Positions 34,950-43,793 of a stretch of 64,000 bases of DNA are shown piece by piece. The notes below the pieces were generated by a model. The model did no database searches and was not told where the DNA came from. It saw nothing but the letters and a program-made list of their open reading frames with translations. Positions within the stretch are counted from its first letter, which is position 1. Each line of letters begins with the position of its first letter. The translations under genes were made by a program, and so were the position numbers. The stretch comes from Conexibacter sp. CPCC 206217 (GTDB taxonomy: Bacteria > Actinomycetota > Thermoleophilia > Solirubrobacterales > Solirubrobacteraceae): the NCBI RefSeq assembly GCF_030646165.1, contig NZ_JAUTDO010000006.1, positions 403,094 to 467,093 of the forward strand, given 5' to 3'.

Positions 34950-35962
34950 AGGATTCGCAGGACGTCTCCGAGCACCGCCGAGGCGGCGCCGCGGGGGCTC
35001 GATCTGCCGCCGCTGAGGACGACCTCGCCGATGCCGCCGCCGCGCAGCACGACGGCCTTCTCACCCGGCTCGAGCGCCGCCAGCGGATCGCCGGCGGGGA
35101 TCCCGCGCGGACGCACGCTCGCGATGACGCTGCCGTCGGCGGCGCGCTCGGCGCGGCCGACGAGGTGGATGGCGGCGCCCTCCAGCCCCGCCACGCTCTG
35201 CTCGTCGATCCCGACGACCTCGAGCTCCTCGATCGCGAGCGTCGCCGGCCAGATCGTGTTCGCGAGGATCACGAGCTTCGCGGCCGTGTCCCAGCCGCCG
35301 AGGTCCATCGTCGGGTCCGGCTCGGCGATCCCGGCTGCCTGCGCGTCCGCGATCGCCTCTGCCACCGGCGTGCCCGTCGCGACCTGCGCGAGCACGTAGG
35401 AGCTGGTGCCCGTCAGCACGCCCTCGAACGCGTCGATCCGGTCCGCGCGGCCGAGCGCCTGCGCGACGGCGACCGCCGGCAACGCCGCGCCGGCGGCGCT
35501 GGCATAGCCGATCTGCCCGCCGTGCTCGCGCGCCAGCCGCGTCAGCTCCGTCCACGCGCGCGCGAGCGGCGCCTTGTTCGCGGTCACGACCGACGCGCCC
35601 GCCGCCAGCCCCGCGCGCAGAAGCGACAACGATGGCTCGCCGGTCTCGAACGAGCAGCTCGTCAGGTCCACGACGACGTCGGGCGCCGTGCGCGCGACCA
35701 GCGCGATTGGATCCAATGAGATGTGCGGAAGCTCGCCGCGGGCCGGATCGGCCTTCAGCGCGAGCAGGTCGCGGGGGGAGAGGGCGTCGCCGCGCGGGTC
35801 CGCCGCGGCTGCACCGTCACCGCCGAGCGGCCCCCGCGAGTCGACCGCCCCGACCACGTCGACCGCCACCTCGCGCTCTTCCAGCAGCTCCAGGAAGCTG
35901 CGTCCGACGCCGCCGAGGCCCACCAGCAGCAGCCGGGGGCGCTCCTCACTGGGCGAGTGCAC
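34934..35962 (-). CDS. Homoserine-dehydrogenase-like NAD(P)-dependent oxidoreductase
   Basis: The 342-residue enzyme has the Rossmann motif LLLVGLGGVGRSFLELL (about 11-27). It carries the homoserine dehydrogenase segments TANKAPLARAW (about 127, with the catalytic-type Lys), FEGVLTGTSSYVL, and DPTMDLGGWDTAAKLVILAN, where D and K line the active site. No ACT regulatory domain is present, and the gene sits in a catabolic operon, so a homoserine-like hydroxy-amino acid is the more likely substrate. The GTG start lies within the end of the gamma-glutamyltransferase gene (17-base overlap). It contains an ATTGGATCCAAT palindrome at 35706-35717. Confidence 0.82.
   Translation of the reverse strand: MHSPSEERPRLLLVGLGGVGRSFLELLEEREVAVDVVGAVDSRGPLGGDGAAAADPRGDALSPRDLLALKADPARGELPHISLDPIALVARTAPDVVVDLTSCSFETGEPSLSLLRAGLAAGASVVTANKAPLARAWTELTRLAREHGGQIGYASAAGAALPAVAVAQALGRADRIDAFEGVLTGTSSYVLAQVATGTPVAEAIADAQAAGIAEPDPTMDLGGWDTAAKLVILANTIWPATLAIEELEVVGIDEQSVAGLEGAAIHLVGRAERAADGSVIASVRPRGIPAGDPLAALEPGEKAVVLRGGGIGEVVLSGGRSSPRGAASAVLGDVLRILEVTA
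35706..35717. promoter_or_regulatory. VanR-like operator palindrome ATTGGATCCAAT inside a coding region
   Basis: This perfect 12-base palindrome matches, as I recall it, the operator of the GntR-family repressor VanR. It is read in the gene as TCA-TTG-GAT-CCA-ATC, using codons (TCA, TTG, CCA) that are rare in this genome. The ATCCAAT half-site also occurs twice around the GntR gene start at 40389. It may be an intragenic site of that regulator. Confidence 0.45.
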
Positions 35963-37538
35963 AGCCGTCCTTCCGCTTGTCTGAGGCGCCGGCGAACGTG
36001 CCGTCGGGCTGGGCCAGGATCAGCTGCGCGCCGCCGCCGTTGAGCGGACCCAGCTCGGTCAGCTCGTGGCCGCGGGCGCGCAGGCCCGCCGCGACGCCGG
36101 CGTCGAAGCCGGGCTCCAGCGCGACGCGGCGACCCTCCCACCAGCGCGCACGGGGTGCGTCCAGCGCGGCCTGCGGGTCGAGCCCGTCGTCGAGCAGGTG
36201 GCGCAGGATCTGCATCTGCCCCTGCGGCTGCATGAAGCCGCCGACGACGCCGAGGCAGCCGAGGAACGCGCCGTCGCGTGCCAGCAGCGCCGGGACGATC
36301 GTGTGGTAGGGACGCTTGCCGCCGGCCATCCGGTTGGGGTGGCCGTCGGCGGTCGAGAAGTTCGAGCCGCGGTTCTGCAGCAGGATCCCAGTGCCGGGGA
36401 CCGCGATGCCGGAGCCGAAGCCCTCGTAGAGGCTCTGGATCAGCGAGCAGGCGCCGCCGTCCGCGTCGACCGCGGCGATGTAGACCGTGTCGCTGCGCTT
36501 CGCCGCCCCGCCCGCGCGCGCGGCGTCGGGATCGATCGCCGCGCGGTGCGCCGCCAGATGCTCCTCCGACAGCAGCCGCTCGGTCGGGACCGCGACGTGG
36601 TCGGGGTCGGCGACGTGCGCGGCGGCGTCGTCGAAGGCGAGCTTGAGCGCCTCGATCGCGGCGTGCTCGCGCGCGGCGGCGGCGTCGCTCGCGGCGCTCG
36701 CCGCCGCACCTGCGCCGGTCTCGACGAGGCCCGCGTAGATCCCGAGCGCCTCCAGCACGACGATGCCCTGCCCGGGCGGCGGCAGCTGGAAGACGTCGGC
36801 GCCGCGGTAGTCGCGCCGCAGCGGCGTCACCCAGGTCGCGCCCTCCCAGCCGGCCAGGTCCTGCTCCCGCAACGGCCCGCCGGCGGCCTCCACGGCCGCC
36901 GCGATCCGCGCCGCCAGCGGCCCGCGGTAGTAGGCGTCCGCGCCGCCCGCGGCGAGCTGGCGCAGAACCGCGCCCAGCTCTGGATTGGTCATCCGCTCGC
37001 CCGCGGCCGGCGGCTGCCCGTCGGCCTTCAGGAAGACGCGCGACGCCTCGGCGTCGTGCGCGAGGCGACCGGCCGATGCCGCCCACTCGCGCGCGATCAC
37101 CGGCGCGACCTCGAAGCCGTGCTCGGCCAGCGCGATCGCCGGCTGCAGCACTCGCTCCAGCCCGAGCCGGCCGTAGCGCTCCAGCAGCCGTTCCCAGGCC
37201 GAGACCGCGCCCGGGACGGTGACCGTCCACGGGCCCAGCTCCGGCGTGCGCTCGTTGCCGGCCGTGCGCAGCGCCTCGACGCTCAGCCCGGCCGGCGAGA
37301 CGCCCGCGCCGGCCAGCGCGGCCGGCGCCGAGGCGCCGGCCGGCCAGACGAGCGCGAACGCGTCCCCGCCGATCGAGGTCGAGCGCGGGTCGATCACGCA
37401 CAGCACAGCGGCGGCGGCGACCGCGGCATCGGCCGCGCTGCCGCCGGCGTCGAGCATCGCGACGCCCGCGCCGGCCGCGAGCGGATGGCTCGTGGCCACC
37501 ATCCCGCGGTCGGCGCGGACGCTCGCGGGCTGCGTCAT
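35946..37538 (-). CDS. Gamma-glutamyltransferase family protein
   Basis: This 530-residue Ntn-hydrolase precursor has the large-subunit segment SHPLAAGAGVAMLDAGGSAADAAVA (about 18-42) and SIGGDAFALVW. The self-cleavage threonine lies in KRSDTVYIAAVD (about 350), and GSGIAVPGTGILLQNRGSNFS follows. No signal peptide is seen, unlike many periplasmic GGTs, so it may act in the cytoplasm. It would remove a gamma-glutamyl or similar acyl group from an imported compound. It overlaps the lipoprotein gene upstream (ATGA) and the homoserine-dehydrogenase-like gene downstream. Confidence 0.87.
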   Translation of the reverse strand: MTQPASVRADRGMVATSHPLAAGAGVAMLDAGGSAADAAVAAAAVLCVIDPRSTSIGGDAFALVWPAGASAPAALAGAGVSPAGLSVEALRTAGNERTPELGPWTVTVPGAVSAWERLLERYGRLGLERVLQPAIALAEHGFEVAPVIAREWAASAGRLAHDAEASRVFLKADGQPPAAGERMTNPELGAVLRQLAAGGADAYYRGPLAARIAAAVEAAGGPLREQDLAGWEGATWVTPLRRDYRGADVFQLPPPGQGIVVLEALGIYAGLVETGAGAAASAASDAAAAREHAAIEALKLAFDDAAAHVADPDHVAVPTERLLSEEHLAAHRAAIDPDAARAGGAAKRSDTVYIAAVDADGGACSLIQSLYEGFGSGIAVPGTGILLQNRGSNFSTADGHPNRMAGGKRPYHTIVPALLARDGAFLGCLGVVGGFMQPQGQMQILRHLLDDGLDPQAALDAPRARWWEGRRVALEPGFDAGVAAGLRARGHELTELGPLNGGGAQLILAQPDGTFAGASDKRKDGCALAQ

Positions 37539-38569
37539 CTGCCGCTCACCCCGGCTCCCGCGTCGAGGATCCCGTAGTCGACCAGCTCGTCGGGCTGCTC
37601 GTCCTCCCACTCACCGAGGTCGCGGAAGAACTGCTCGTTGACGCTGAAGGCCTCGGGCGTCATCGCCGCGGTGCCTCTTCTCGGGTACATCGCCTGTCTC
37701 TTGTACGACTCGTAGACCTCGGGCAGCAGCGCCTGGTCGACGTCCGGCACCTTCTCTCTGGCCATGTCGAGCCACGCCTGCTTGTCGGTGTAGAACTCGT
37801 CGTAGCCGGACTGCAGGTCGCTCAGCAGTCTCACGAGCTGCGCTCTGTCGCTGCCGGCCTTGTCCTCGGTCGTGACCCAGGCGGTGCCGACGATGTCCTG
37901 CGCGTCGCCTCTGAGCGAGGCCCACGTGCCGAGCTCGTGGTAGTCGCCCTCCAGCTTGAGCGCGGCGAGGTTGATCGCCTCCAGGGCGCTCGCGTCGAGT
38001 CTTCTGGCCTCCATCGCCTGCGCGCGGCGGGAGGACTCCTCCAGCGCGAGGAAGTCGACGTCGTCGTAGATGTCCGGCGCCTGCTGCTTGACGAGCTGGT
38101 TGACGAAGATGTCCGTCTGGCTGCCCTTCGCGTGGTAGCCGACCTTCTTGCCGGCCAGCTGCTGGAACGAGCTGATCTCCGGGCGCGAGACGAAGACGTA
38201 CTCCGGCTTCGTCTGCGCGATCCCGATCACCTTGATCGGGACCCCGCTCGCGCGCGCCTTGACGGCCGCGTCGAAGTCGACGTTGCCGACGTCGATGTTG
38301 TCGCGCAGCAGGCCGGCGACGACGGCGCTGTCGTCGGTCAGCGTGTCGACCTTCGCGCCGGCCTTCTCGAGCCCGAGCTGGTCGGCGATGTCGTTGGGGT
38401 CCAGCGCCGAGGCGTACGCGACGCGCATGCCCGACGTGTCGGCGGCCGTCGTCGACGCGCCGGTCGAGGCGGATCCGCCGCCGCCGTCGTCGCCGCTGTC
38501 GCTGCTGCCGCAAGCGCCCAGGGCGAAGCAGGCGGCCACTGCGGCCGCCACCGTGAATGTCTTCTTCAT
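37535..38569 (-). CDS. Substrate-binding lipoprotein, NitT/TauT type
   Basis: The 344-residue lipoprotein has a signal peptide with lipobox LGAC (Cys about 20) and a Gly/Ser linker. The SsuA/TauA-like fold carries KARASGVPIKVIGIAQTKPEYVFV and FQQLAGKKVGYHAKGSQTDIF. It would bind a sulfonate, taurine-like or nitrogen compound for the adjacent permease. AGA encodes 10 of 17 arginines, concentrated in the second half. The gene follows the permease gene by 9 bases and is coupled to the gamma-glutamyltransferase gene. Confidence 0.88.
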   Translation of the reverse strand: MKKTFTVAAAVAACFALGACGSSDSGDDGGGGSASTGASTTAADTSGMRVAYASALDPNDIADQLGLEKAGAKVDTLTDDSAVVAGLLRDNIDVGNVDFDAAVKARASGVPIKVIGIAQTKPEYVFVSRPEISSFQQLAGKKVGYHAKGSQTDIFVNQLVKQQAPDIYDDVDFLALEESSRRAQAMEARRLDASALEAINLAALKLEGDYHELGTWASLRGDAQDIVGTAWVTTEDKAGSDRAQLVRLLSDLQSGYDEFYTDKQAWLDMAREKVPDVDQALLPEVYESYKRQAMYPRRGTAAMTPEAFSVNEQFFRDLGEWEDEQPDELVDYGILDAGAGVSGR

Positions 38570-38578
38570 CAGGTTCTC

Positions 38579-39397
38579 CTAGTTGTCGGCGTAGTGCCCG
38601 TTCCAGGAGCGCATCCAGAGGCGCTCCGCGAGCTGGACGAGGCCCGCGAATCCGACGCCGATCAGCGTCACGACGATCACGTAGACCATGACCTTGTCCG
38701 TCTGGTAAGCGTTGGCGGCGTCCTGGATCGCGCCGCCGACGCCGGTCGCTGCGAACAGCAGCTCCGCGACGACCATTCCCTTCACCGCGCGGGCCGCGCC
38801 CATGCGCAGTCCGGCGAAGATGTACGGCAGCGCCGCCATGCAGGTGACGCGCCGGAACAGCTGCGCGCGGCTGGCGCCGAACGATCTCGCCACCTGCCCG
38901 AGCACGGGGTCGACGTTGCGCACGCCCGCGTAGGTGCTGACGATGATCTCGAAGACCGCGAACAGCACGACCGAGATCACGCGCGGCGTCATGCCGAGGC
39001 CGAACCAGATGATCAGCAGCGGCACCATCGCCGCCTCGGGGACGACGTAGCCGGCCGAGATCAGCGGGTTGAGCGCCTTCGCGGCGGCGCGCGAGGTGCC
39101 CATCAGCGTCCCGATCGTGACGCCGATCACGGCGGCGATGGCGAACCCGATCAGGACGCCGGAGACGGTGCTGCCGACGATCCCCCAGATCGCGCCGTCG
39201 CGCAGCTCCTCGCCGAAGGCGTCGATCACGGAGGTCGGCGGGGCGAGGAAGAAGTCGCCCTCGCGCTCGCCGATGTACTGCCAGATCAGCAGGATCGCGG
39301 CGATCAGGCCGATCTGCACGAGGCGGTCGCGCGAGATCAGGCTGCGCCGCAGGACGGTCGCGCGCGACAGCTGGCGGCGTTCGACTGCGATCGCCAT
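38579..39397 (-). CDS. ABC transporter permease, NitT/TauT type
   Basis: This 272-residue permease has about six helices and the ATPase-docking loop QVARSFGASRAQLFRRV (about 170-186). FLAPPTSVIDAF is typical of SsuC-like proteins. The ATG shares one base with the ATPase stop (TGATG). Confidence 0.9.
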   Translation of the reverse strand: MAIAVERRQLSRATVLRRSLISRDRLVQIGLIAAILLIWQYIGEREGDFFLAPPTSVIDAFGEELRDGAIWGIVGSTVSGVLIGFAIAAVIGVTIGTLMGTSRAAAKALNPLISAGYVVPEAAMVPLLIIWFGLGMTPRVISVVLFAVFEIIVSTYAGVRNVDPVLGQVARSFGASRAQLFRRVTCMAALPYIFAGLRMGAARAVKGMVVAELLFAATGVGGAIQDAANAYQTDKVMVYVIVVTLIGVGFAGLVQLAERLWMRSWNGHYADN

Positions 39398-40299
39398 CAG
39401 GCATCGCCTCCTCTGGTGGCGTCGAGCAGGTCCTCGAGCCGGCGCATCAGGTCCAGCGTCTTGGGGTCCTGCAGCAGCTCGTGGCGCGAGCGCGGGCGCG
39501 GCAGGTCGATCTCGACCTCGGCCGCGATCGTGCCGTTGCCCATCACGAGCACGCGGTCCGACAGCACGACCGCCTCGTCGATCGAGTGCGTGATGAAGAG
39601 GACCGTCTTCTTTCTCTGCTCCCAGATCCGCAGCAGCTCGTCCTGCATTCTGGTGCGGCTGAGCGCGTCGAGCGCGCCGAACGGCTCGTCCATCAGCAGC
39701 ACGACCGGCTCGATCGCCAGCGCCCGTGCGATGCCCAGCCGCTGCTGCATGCCGCCCGACAGCTCGCCGGGGTAGTGCTGCTTGAACTCGCCGAGCCCGA
39801 CCAGCTCGACGTACTCCGCGGCGCGCCGTCTGCGCTCCGCGCGCGATATGCCGGCGAACTCCAGTGCCAGCGCGACGTTGTCGACCGCGTTCTTCCACGG
39901 CATCAGGCCGGGGGACTGGAAGACGCAGGCGCGGTCGGTGCCCGGGCCGGTCACGCTCGCGCCGGAGACGCGCACGTCGCCGGAGCTGGCCGCCAGCAGC
40001 CCGGCGATGATCTTCATCACCGTGCTCTTGCCGCAGCCCGACGGGCCGATCACCGACACGAACTCCTGCGGCGCGACGTCGAAGCCCACGTCGGCGAGCG
40101 CCGCCGTGCGCGACAGCTCGCGCCCGACGATCCGCTCGTAGGTCTTCGAGAGGCGGTCGACGCTGATGCCGCCGGTCGCCTGGACGGCACTCTGGCCGCC
40201 TGCGCCGCTCAGTGCTGCCGCGTCACTTCGCAAGCGATCGCCCCTCGAAGACGAGAGCTCGCGCAACGCGTTGACTTGCGTACATCGCACCTCAACCAT
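39397..40299 (-). CDS. ABC transporter ATPase, NitT/TauT type
   Basis: The 300-residue ATPase has an unusual N-terminal stretch of about 40 residues, then Walker A GPSGCGKST (about 94), the Q-loop VFQSPGLMPWKNAVDNV, signature LSGGMQQRLGIARAL and Walker B VLLMDEPFGALD. The ATG at 40299 has an AGGGAGAGG ribosome site. It is the first gene of the minus-strand operon running to 30419 and is divergent from the GntR gene, with 89 bases between. Confidence 0.9.
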   Translation of the reverse strand: MVEVRCTQVNALRELSSSRGDRLRSDAAALSGAGGQSAVQATGGISVDRLSKTYERIVGRELSRTAALADVGFDVAPQEFVSVIGPSGCGKSTVMKIIAGLLAASSGDVRVSGASVTGPGTDRACVFQSPGLMPWKNAVDNVALALEFAGISRAERRRRAAEYVELVGLGEFKQHYPGELSGGMQQRLGIARALAIEPVVLLMDEPFGALDALSRTRMQDELLRIWEQRKKTVLFITHSIDEAVVLSDRVLVMGNGTIAAEVEIDLPRPRSRHELLQDPKTLDLMRRLEDLLDATRGGDA

Positions 40300-40347
40300 T
40301 CCTCTCCCTGAGTGGGGTTTGCCGGGTGGGGGGCGCGGCCCGGAAGG

Positions 40348-40392
40348 TTGTATCCAATGACTGGGCCGGTAAGCTAGCGTGGGATCCAATGG
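40348..40392. promoter_or_regulatory. Candidate GntR operator half-sites in the divergent region
   Basis: TTGTATCCAATGA (40348-40360) and GGGATCCAATGGA (40381-40393) share the core ATCCAAT. They lie between the divergent ATPase and GntR genes, the second overlapping the GntR start codon. The same core forms the full palindrome at 35706. This fits autoregulation and control of the minus-strand operon. Confidence 0.45.
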
Positions 40393-41186
40393 AGCACAAG
40401 ACCGCCGACACCACCTTCGACACACGGTCCACATCGACCACGACCAGCGGTCCAAGGGGCCCTGCCCGCACGTCGGGTTCGCTCGTCGACCGCCTCGCCG
40501 GCGAGATCCAGGACGCGATCCTGAGCGGCGAGTTCCCGGTCGGCAGCCGCCTGCCGCAGGAGGCGCTCGCGGCTCGCTTCAAGGTCAGCCGCACGCCGGT
40601 GCGGGAGGCGATCCGCAAGCTCGAAGCCGCCGACCTGCTGACGATCGTGCCGAACGTGGGCGCCGTCGTGCGCGGCCCGACGCCGCGCGCGATCCGCGAG
40701 GCCTATCTGGTGCGGGCCGAGCTGGAAGGGCTCGCCGTCGAGCTGGCGACGCCGCGCATCAGCGACGACCAGCTGTTGCTGCTGCGCGCCACCGAGCAGC
40801 AGTTCCTCGCCGCCGTGCGCGAGGTCGCGTCGCGCCCGGCCGGCGTCGGCGAGGCGGAGGCGCTGGCGACGCAGACGGCGTGGAACGAGGCGAACGACGC
40901 CTTCCACGAGGTGATCCAGCAGGCGGCGGGCAACGAGCGGCTGCAGAAGACGGTCTCGGACCTGCACATGTTGTTCCCGCGCAGCATGACCTGGGCCCCG
41001 CTCAGCTCGGGCCTGGAGCTGCTGAGCGAGAACGTCGACCAGCACCGCCGCATCCGCGAGGCGATCGAGCGGCGCGAGCCGTCGACCGCCCGCCTGCTGA
41101 TGACGTACCACGTCCACCGCGCCGGGGAACTCGTCGCGCAGTGGTTCGAACGCCAGGCCGCCGAGTCCGGCGACGCGCCCAGCTGA
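40389..41186 (+). CDS. GntR-family (FCD/FadR subfamily) transcriptional regulator
   Basis: The 265-residue regulator has a GntR winged helix (about 30-100: LAGEIQDAILSGEFPVGSRL, then RFKVSRTPVREAIRKLEAADLL). A helical FCD effector domain follows (about 105-255) with the metal/ligand positions in NDAFHEVIQQAAGN and YHVHRAGELV. FCD regulators usually respond to organic acids. The ATG at 40389 has no clear ribosome site and overlaps a candidate operator, so the start is moderately certain. It is the likely regulator of the divergent ABC/gamma-glutamyltransferase operon. Confidence 0.85.
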   Translation: MEHKTADTTFDTRSTSTTTSGPRGPARTSGSLVDRLAGEIQDAILSGEFPVGSRLPQEALAARFKVSRTPVREAIRKLEAADLLTIVPNVGAVVRGPTPRAIREAYLVRAELEGLAVELATPRISDDQLLLLRATEQQFLAAVREVASRPAGVGEAEALATQTAWNEANDAFHEVIQQAAGNERLQKTVSDLHMLFPRSMTWAPLSSGLELLSENVDQHRRIREAIERREPSTARLLMTYHVHRAGELVAQWFERQAAESGDAPS

Positions 41187-41328
41187 GCCGCGCCCACGGG
41201 GCTCCGGCGACCACGGCCACCGGTTCCGGCGGCCCCTCCAGCGGGGTCGTTCAGCCTGCCGATAGCGCCGTCCCGCCCATTCCGGCGTTTTGTGCGCCGG
41301 ATCACACGTGCAATACGCCGAGTGTGCT

Positions 41329-41357
41329 TGACACGCACGCTCGCCCCACGCTAGCTT
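41329..41357 (+). promoter_or_regulatory. Promoter of the IclR-led operon
   Basis: TTGACA (41329-41334) and TAGCTT (41352-41357) with a 17-base spacer form a good sigma-70-like promoter. The 5' leader is about 40 bases and includes the inverted repeat at 41387. The rest of the 219-base gap after the GntR gene shows nothing else. Confidence 0.65.
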
Positions 41358-41386
41358 GGCAGAGCATTCCACTAAGCGTACTTATG

Positions 41387-41403
41387 ATTTCAACTACTGA
41401 AAT
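41387..41403. promoter_or_regulatory. Candidate IclR operator (ATTTCA-N5-TGAAAT)
   Basis: ATTTCA and TGAAAT form a perfect 6-bp inverted repeat with a 5-base spacer ending 2 bases before the IclR ATG. IclR-family sites are often short AT-rich inverted repeats of this type. Binding would autoregulate the gene and, through read-through, the whole downstream operon. Confidence 0.5.
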
Positions 41404-41405
41404 TC

Positions 41406-42167
41406 ATGCGTAGCAACGATCGGATCTTCCTGCTGCTCGAGCACATCTCGAGCCATGAATTCCAGTCGCTCGCCGAGATCGCAGACCAGGTCGAGCTGCC
41501 GCGCCCGACGACGTTGCGCTTCCTGCGCGCGCTGGAGGAGAACGGCTGGGTCTCGCGCGACGACAGAGCCCGTTACTCGCTCGGCCCCGCCGTGATCGCG
41601 CTCGCGCACCGTTACCTCGCGCGCACGCCCGTGCTGAGCGTCTCGCAGCGGCCGATGGAGGAGCTGCGCGACGAGCTGGGGGAGACCGTCAGCCTCAGCG
41701 CGCTGGCCGGCGACCGCCGCATCTGCATCCAGGAGTTCCCCAGCCTTCAGCCGCTGCGCCACGTGCACGAGATCGGCACGGTCGCGCCGCTGCACGTCGG
41801 CGCCAGCGGCCGCCTGCTGCTCGCCTACCTCTCGCCGCAGGCACGGGCGCAGGTGCTGGCGCAGGAGCTGGACAGCTTCACCACGCTCACGCTGACCGAG
41901 CGCGAAGCGCTCGAGCGTGACTGTGAGACGACGCGCGCGCAGGGCTGGACGATCAGCCGCGGCGAGAAGACCCGCGGCGTCGTCGCCCTCGCCGTGCCCG
42001 TCACAGACGCGACGTCGGGCGCGGTCTTCGCCCTTGCCGTCTTCGCGCCGGCGGTCCGCTTCGACGCGGACCGCGACATGAACACATGGATCGCCGCACT
42101 GCAACAGCGCGCCCGACAGATCGAGGAGGTCATCGGTGCCCAGCCTCAAGCACCAACCCGTAGCTGA
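41406..42167 (+). CDS. IclR-family transcriptional regulator
   Basis: This 253-residue protein has an N-terminal winged helix (SLAEIADQVELPRPTTLRFLRALEENGWV, seen at about residues 21-49) and a C-terminal effector domain with GRLLLAYLSPQ and the AVPV-TDATSGAVFALAVFAPA pocket. It has no ribosome site in front and may be translated poorly. It shares a transcript with the ABC genes: the ATPase gene starts inside its end. It probably senses the imported acid or a CoA intermediate. Confidence 0.87.
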   Translation: MRSNDRIFLLLEHISSHEFQSLAEIADQVELPRPTTLRFLRALEENGWVSRDDRARYSLGPAVIALAHRYLARTPVLSVSQRPMEELRDELGETVSLSALAGDRRICIQEFPSLQPLRHVHEIGTVAPLHVGASGRLLLAYLSPQARAQVLAQELDSFTTLTLTEREALERDCETTRAQGWTISRGEKTRGVVALAVPVTDATSGAVFALAVFAPAVRFDADRDMNTWIAALQQRARQIEEVIGAQPQAPTRS

Positions 42168-42966
42168 CATGTCCGAGGGTCCGGATAGATCGGAGGCGCT
42201 TGAGATCAACGATCTCTCGTTCGCCTACCGGGGGCGGCGCGGCGAGCCCGTTCCGGTGCTCGACCATGTGACACTCGACGTAGCCAAGGGTGAATTCATC
42301 TGCCTGATCGGCCCGTCGGGTTGCGGCAAGACGTCGCTGCTGCGGATCCTCGCGGGCCTGGAGAAGCCGCCGTCCAAGGAGATGCTGCGCTGGCCGGGTC
42401 ACCACCCGCGCGCCGGCTTCATCTTCCAGGGCCGCTCCGTCTTCCCGTGGCTCAGCGTCGAGGACAACGTCGCCTACGGCATCGAGGGCTCCGTCAAGGG
42501 CGAGGAGCGCCGCGAGCGCGTGCGCGAGTGGATCGAGCGGATGGGCCTGACGCCCTACGCCAAGCGCAAGGGCTACGAGCTGTCCGGCGGCATGGCGCAG
42601 CGCGTCGCGATCGCCCGCGCGCTCGCGGCCGAGACCGAGCTGCTGCTGTGCGACGAGCCGTTCGCCGCGCTCGACGAGCCGACCCGCCTGCTGCTGCAGC
42701 AGGAGCTGCTCGAGGCGTGGAAGATCACGAGACCGACGGTCTTCTTCGTCACCCACAGCATCAGCGAAGCGATCCTGCTGGCTGACAGAGTCGTGCTAAT
42801 GACGTCGGTTCCGGCGTCGGTGCGCACGATCTCCGCCGCCGGCTTCCCGCGCCCGCGCGATTCATTCACGCTGGCCGAGAACGAGGGCTACGCCGAGCTC
42901 GCGACGAAGCTCTGGGACGAGCTGCGCGAGGAGATGCAGAACCAGCGCGAAGGGCGCGTCCGATGA
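42136..42966 (+). CDS. ABC transporter ATPase, NitT/TauT type
   Basis: The 276-residue ATPase has Walker A GPSGCGKTS (about 59), the Q-loop FIFQGRSVFPWLSVEDN, signature LSGGMAQRVAIARAL and Walker B LLLCDEPFAALD. The GTG at 42136 is chosen because GAGGAGG lies 6 bases upstream. An ATG at 42169, one base after the IclR stop, has no ribosome site. Energises the importer formed with the next two genes. Confidence 0.88.
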   Translation: MPSLKHQPVADMSEGPDRSEALEINDLSFAYRGRRGEPVPVLDHVTLDVAKGEFICLIGPSGCGKTSLLRILAGLEKPPSKEMLRWPGHHPRAGFIFQGRSVFPWLSVEDNVAYGIEGSVKGEERRERVREWIERMGLTPYAKRKGYELSGGMAQRVAIARALAAETELLLCDEPFAALDEPTRLLLQQELLEAWKITRPTVFFVTHSISEAILLADRVVLMTSVPASVRTISAAGFPRPRDSFTLAENEGYAELATKLWDELREEMQNQREGRVR

Positions 42967-43736
42967 ACAACTTCCTCAGTCGGCTCGGGCGCAACAGCCT
43001 CGAGCTGATCTCGCCGATCGTGGTGCTGCTGATCTGGCAGTTCCTTGCCAAGACCGACATCATCGACCAGCGCTTCTGGCCGGCGCCGACGGACATCCTG
43101 CAGCAGTTGTGGGACGGCATCTTCCACGGCGACCTGATGCACGACACGCTGCTGACGACCGGTCGCCTCGCGATCGGCCTCGCGATCGGCGGCGTGCTGG
43201 GCCTGGTCGCCGGCATCGGGATGGGCCTCTGGCGCCCGGTGCGCCTGGCGCTGCGCCCGCTGATCGCGATGACGTACCCGATCCCGAAGATCGCGATCCT
43301 GCCGCTCTTCCTCGTCCTGTTCGGAATCGGCGAGACGTCGAAGTGGGCGCTCGTCGCCGTCGGCGTCTTCTACATGGTCGCGATCAACACGCTCGCGGGC
43401 ATCAACACGATCGACTCCGTGCTGGACGAGACGGCGACCGTGTACCGCGTCTCGTGGTGGAGACGCGTGCGCACCGTCACGCTGCCGGGCGCGCTGCCGC
43501 TGATCATCACCGGCCTGGAGCTGGGCATCGGCGTCGGCTTCCTGCTCGTCGTCGCGGCTGAGTTCGTCAGCGCGCAGTCGGGCCTCGGCTACAGCATCTG
43601 GCAGGCCTGGCAGACGTTCAACGTGCCGCTGATGTACGCCGCACTCGCAGTCGTCGCGATCTACGGGATCGCGATCCAGATGTTCTCGCGCTGGCTGAAC
43701 GGGCGCCTGGTGTCCTGGCGCGGCCAGAGCGACTGA
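42963..43736 (+). CDS. ABC transporter permease, NitT/TauT type
   Basis: This 257-residue permease has six helices, the SsuC-like start FWPAPTDILQQLWDG and the docking loop ETATVYRVSWWRRVRTVTL (about 155). It is coupled to the ATPase gene by ATGA. Confidence 0.9.
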   Translation: MNNFLSRLGRNSLELISPIVVLLIWQFLAKTDIIDQRFWPAPTDILQQLWDGIFHGDLMHDTLLTTGRLAIGLAIGGVLGLVAGIGMGLWRPVRLALRPLIAMTYPIPKIAILPLFLVLFGIGETSKWALVAVGVFYMVAINTLAGINTIDSVLDETATVYRVSWWRRVRTVTLPGALPLIITGLELGIGVGFLLVVAAEFVSAQSGLGYSIWQAWQTFNVPLMYAALAVVAIYGIAIQMFSRWLNGRLVSWRGQSD

Positions 43737-43793
43737 GGTACCGGTCCGTCCGAGAGAGCGGGTCGAGATTCGCATGCGAAAAGGAGAGAGAGA

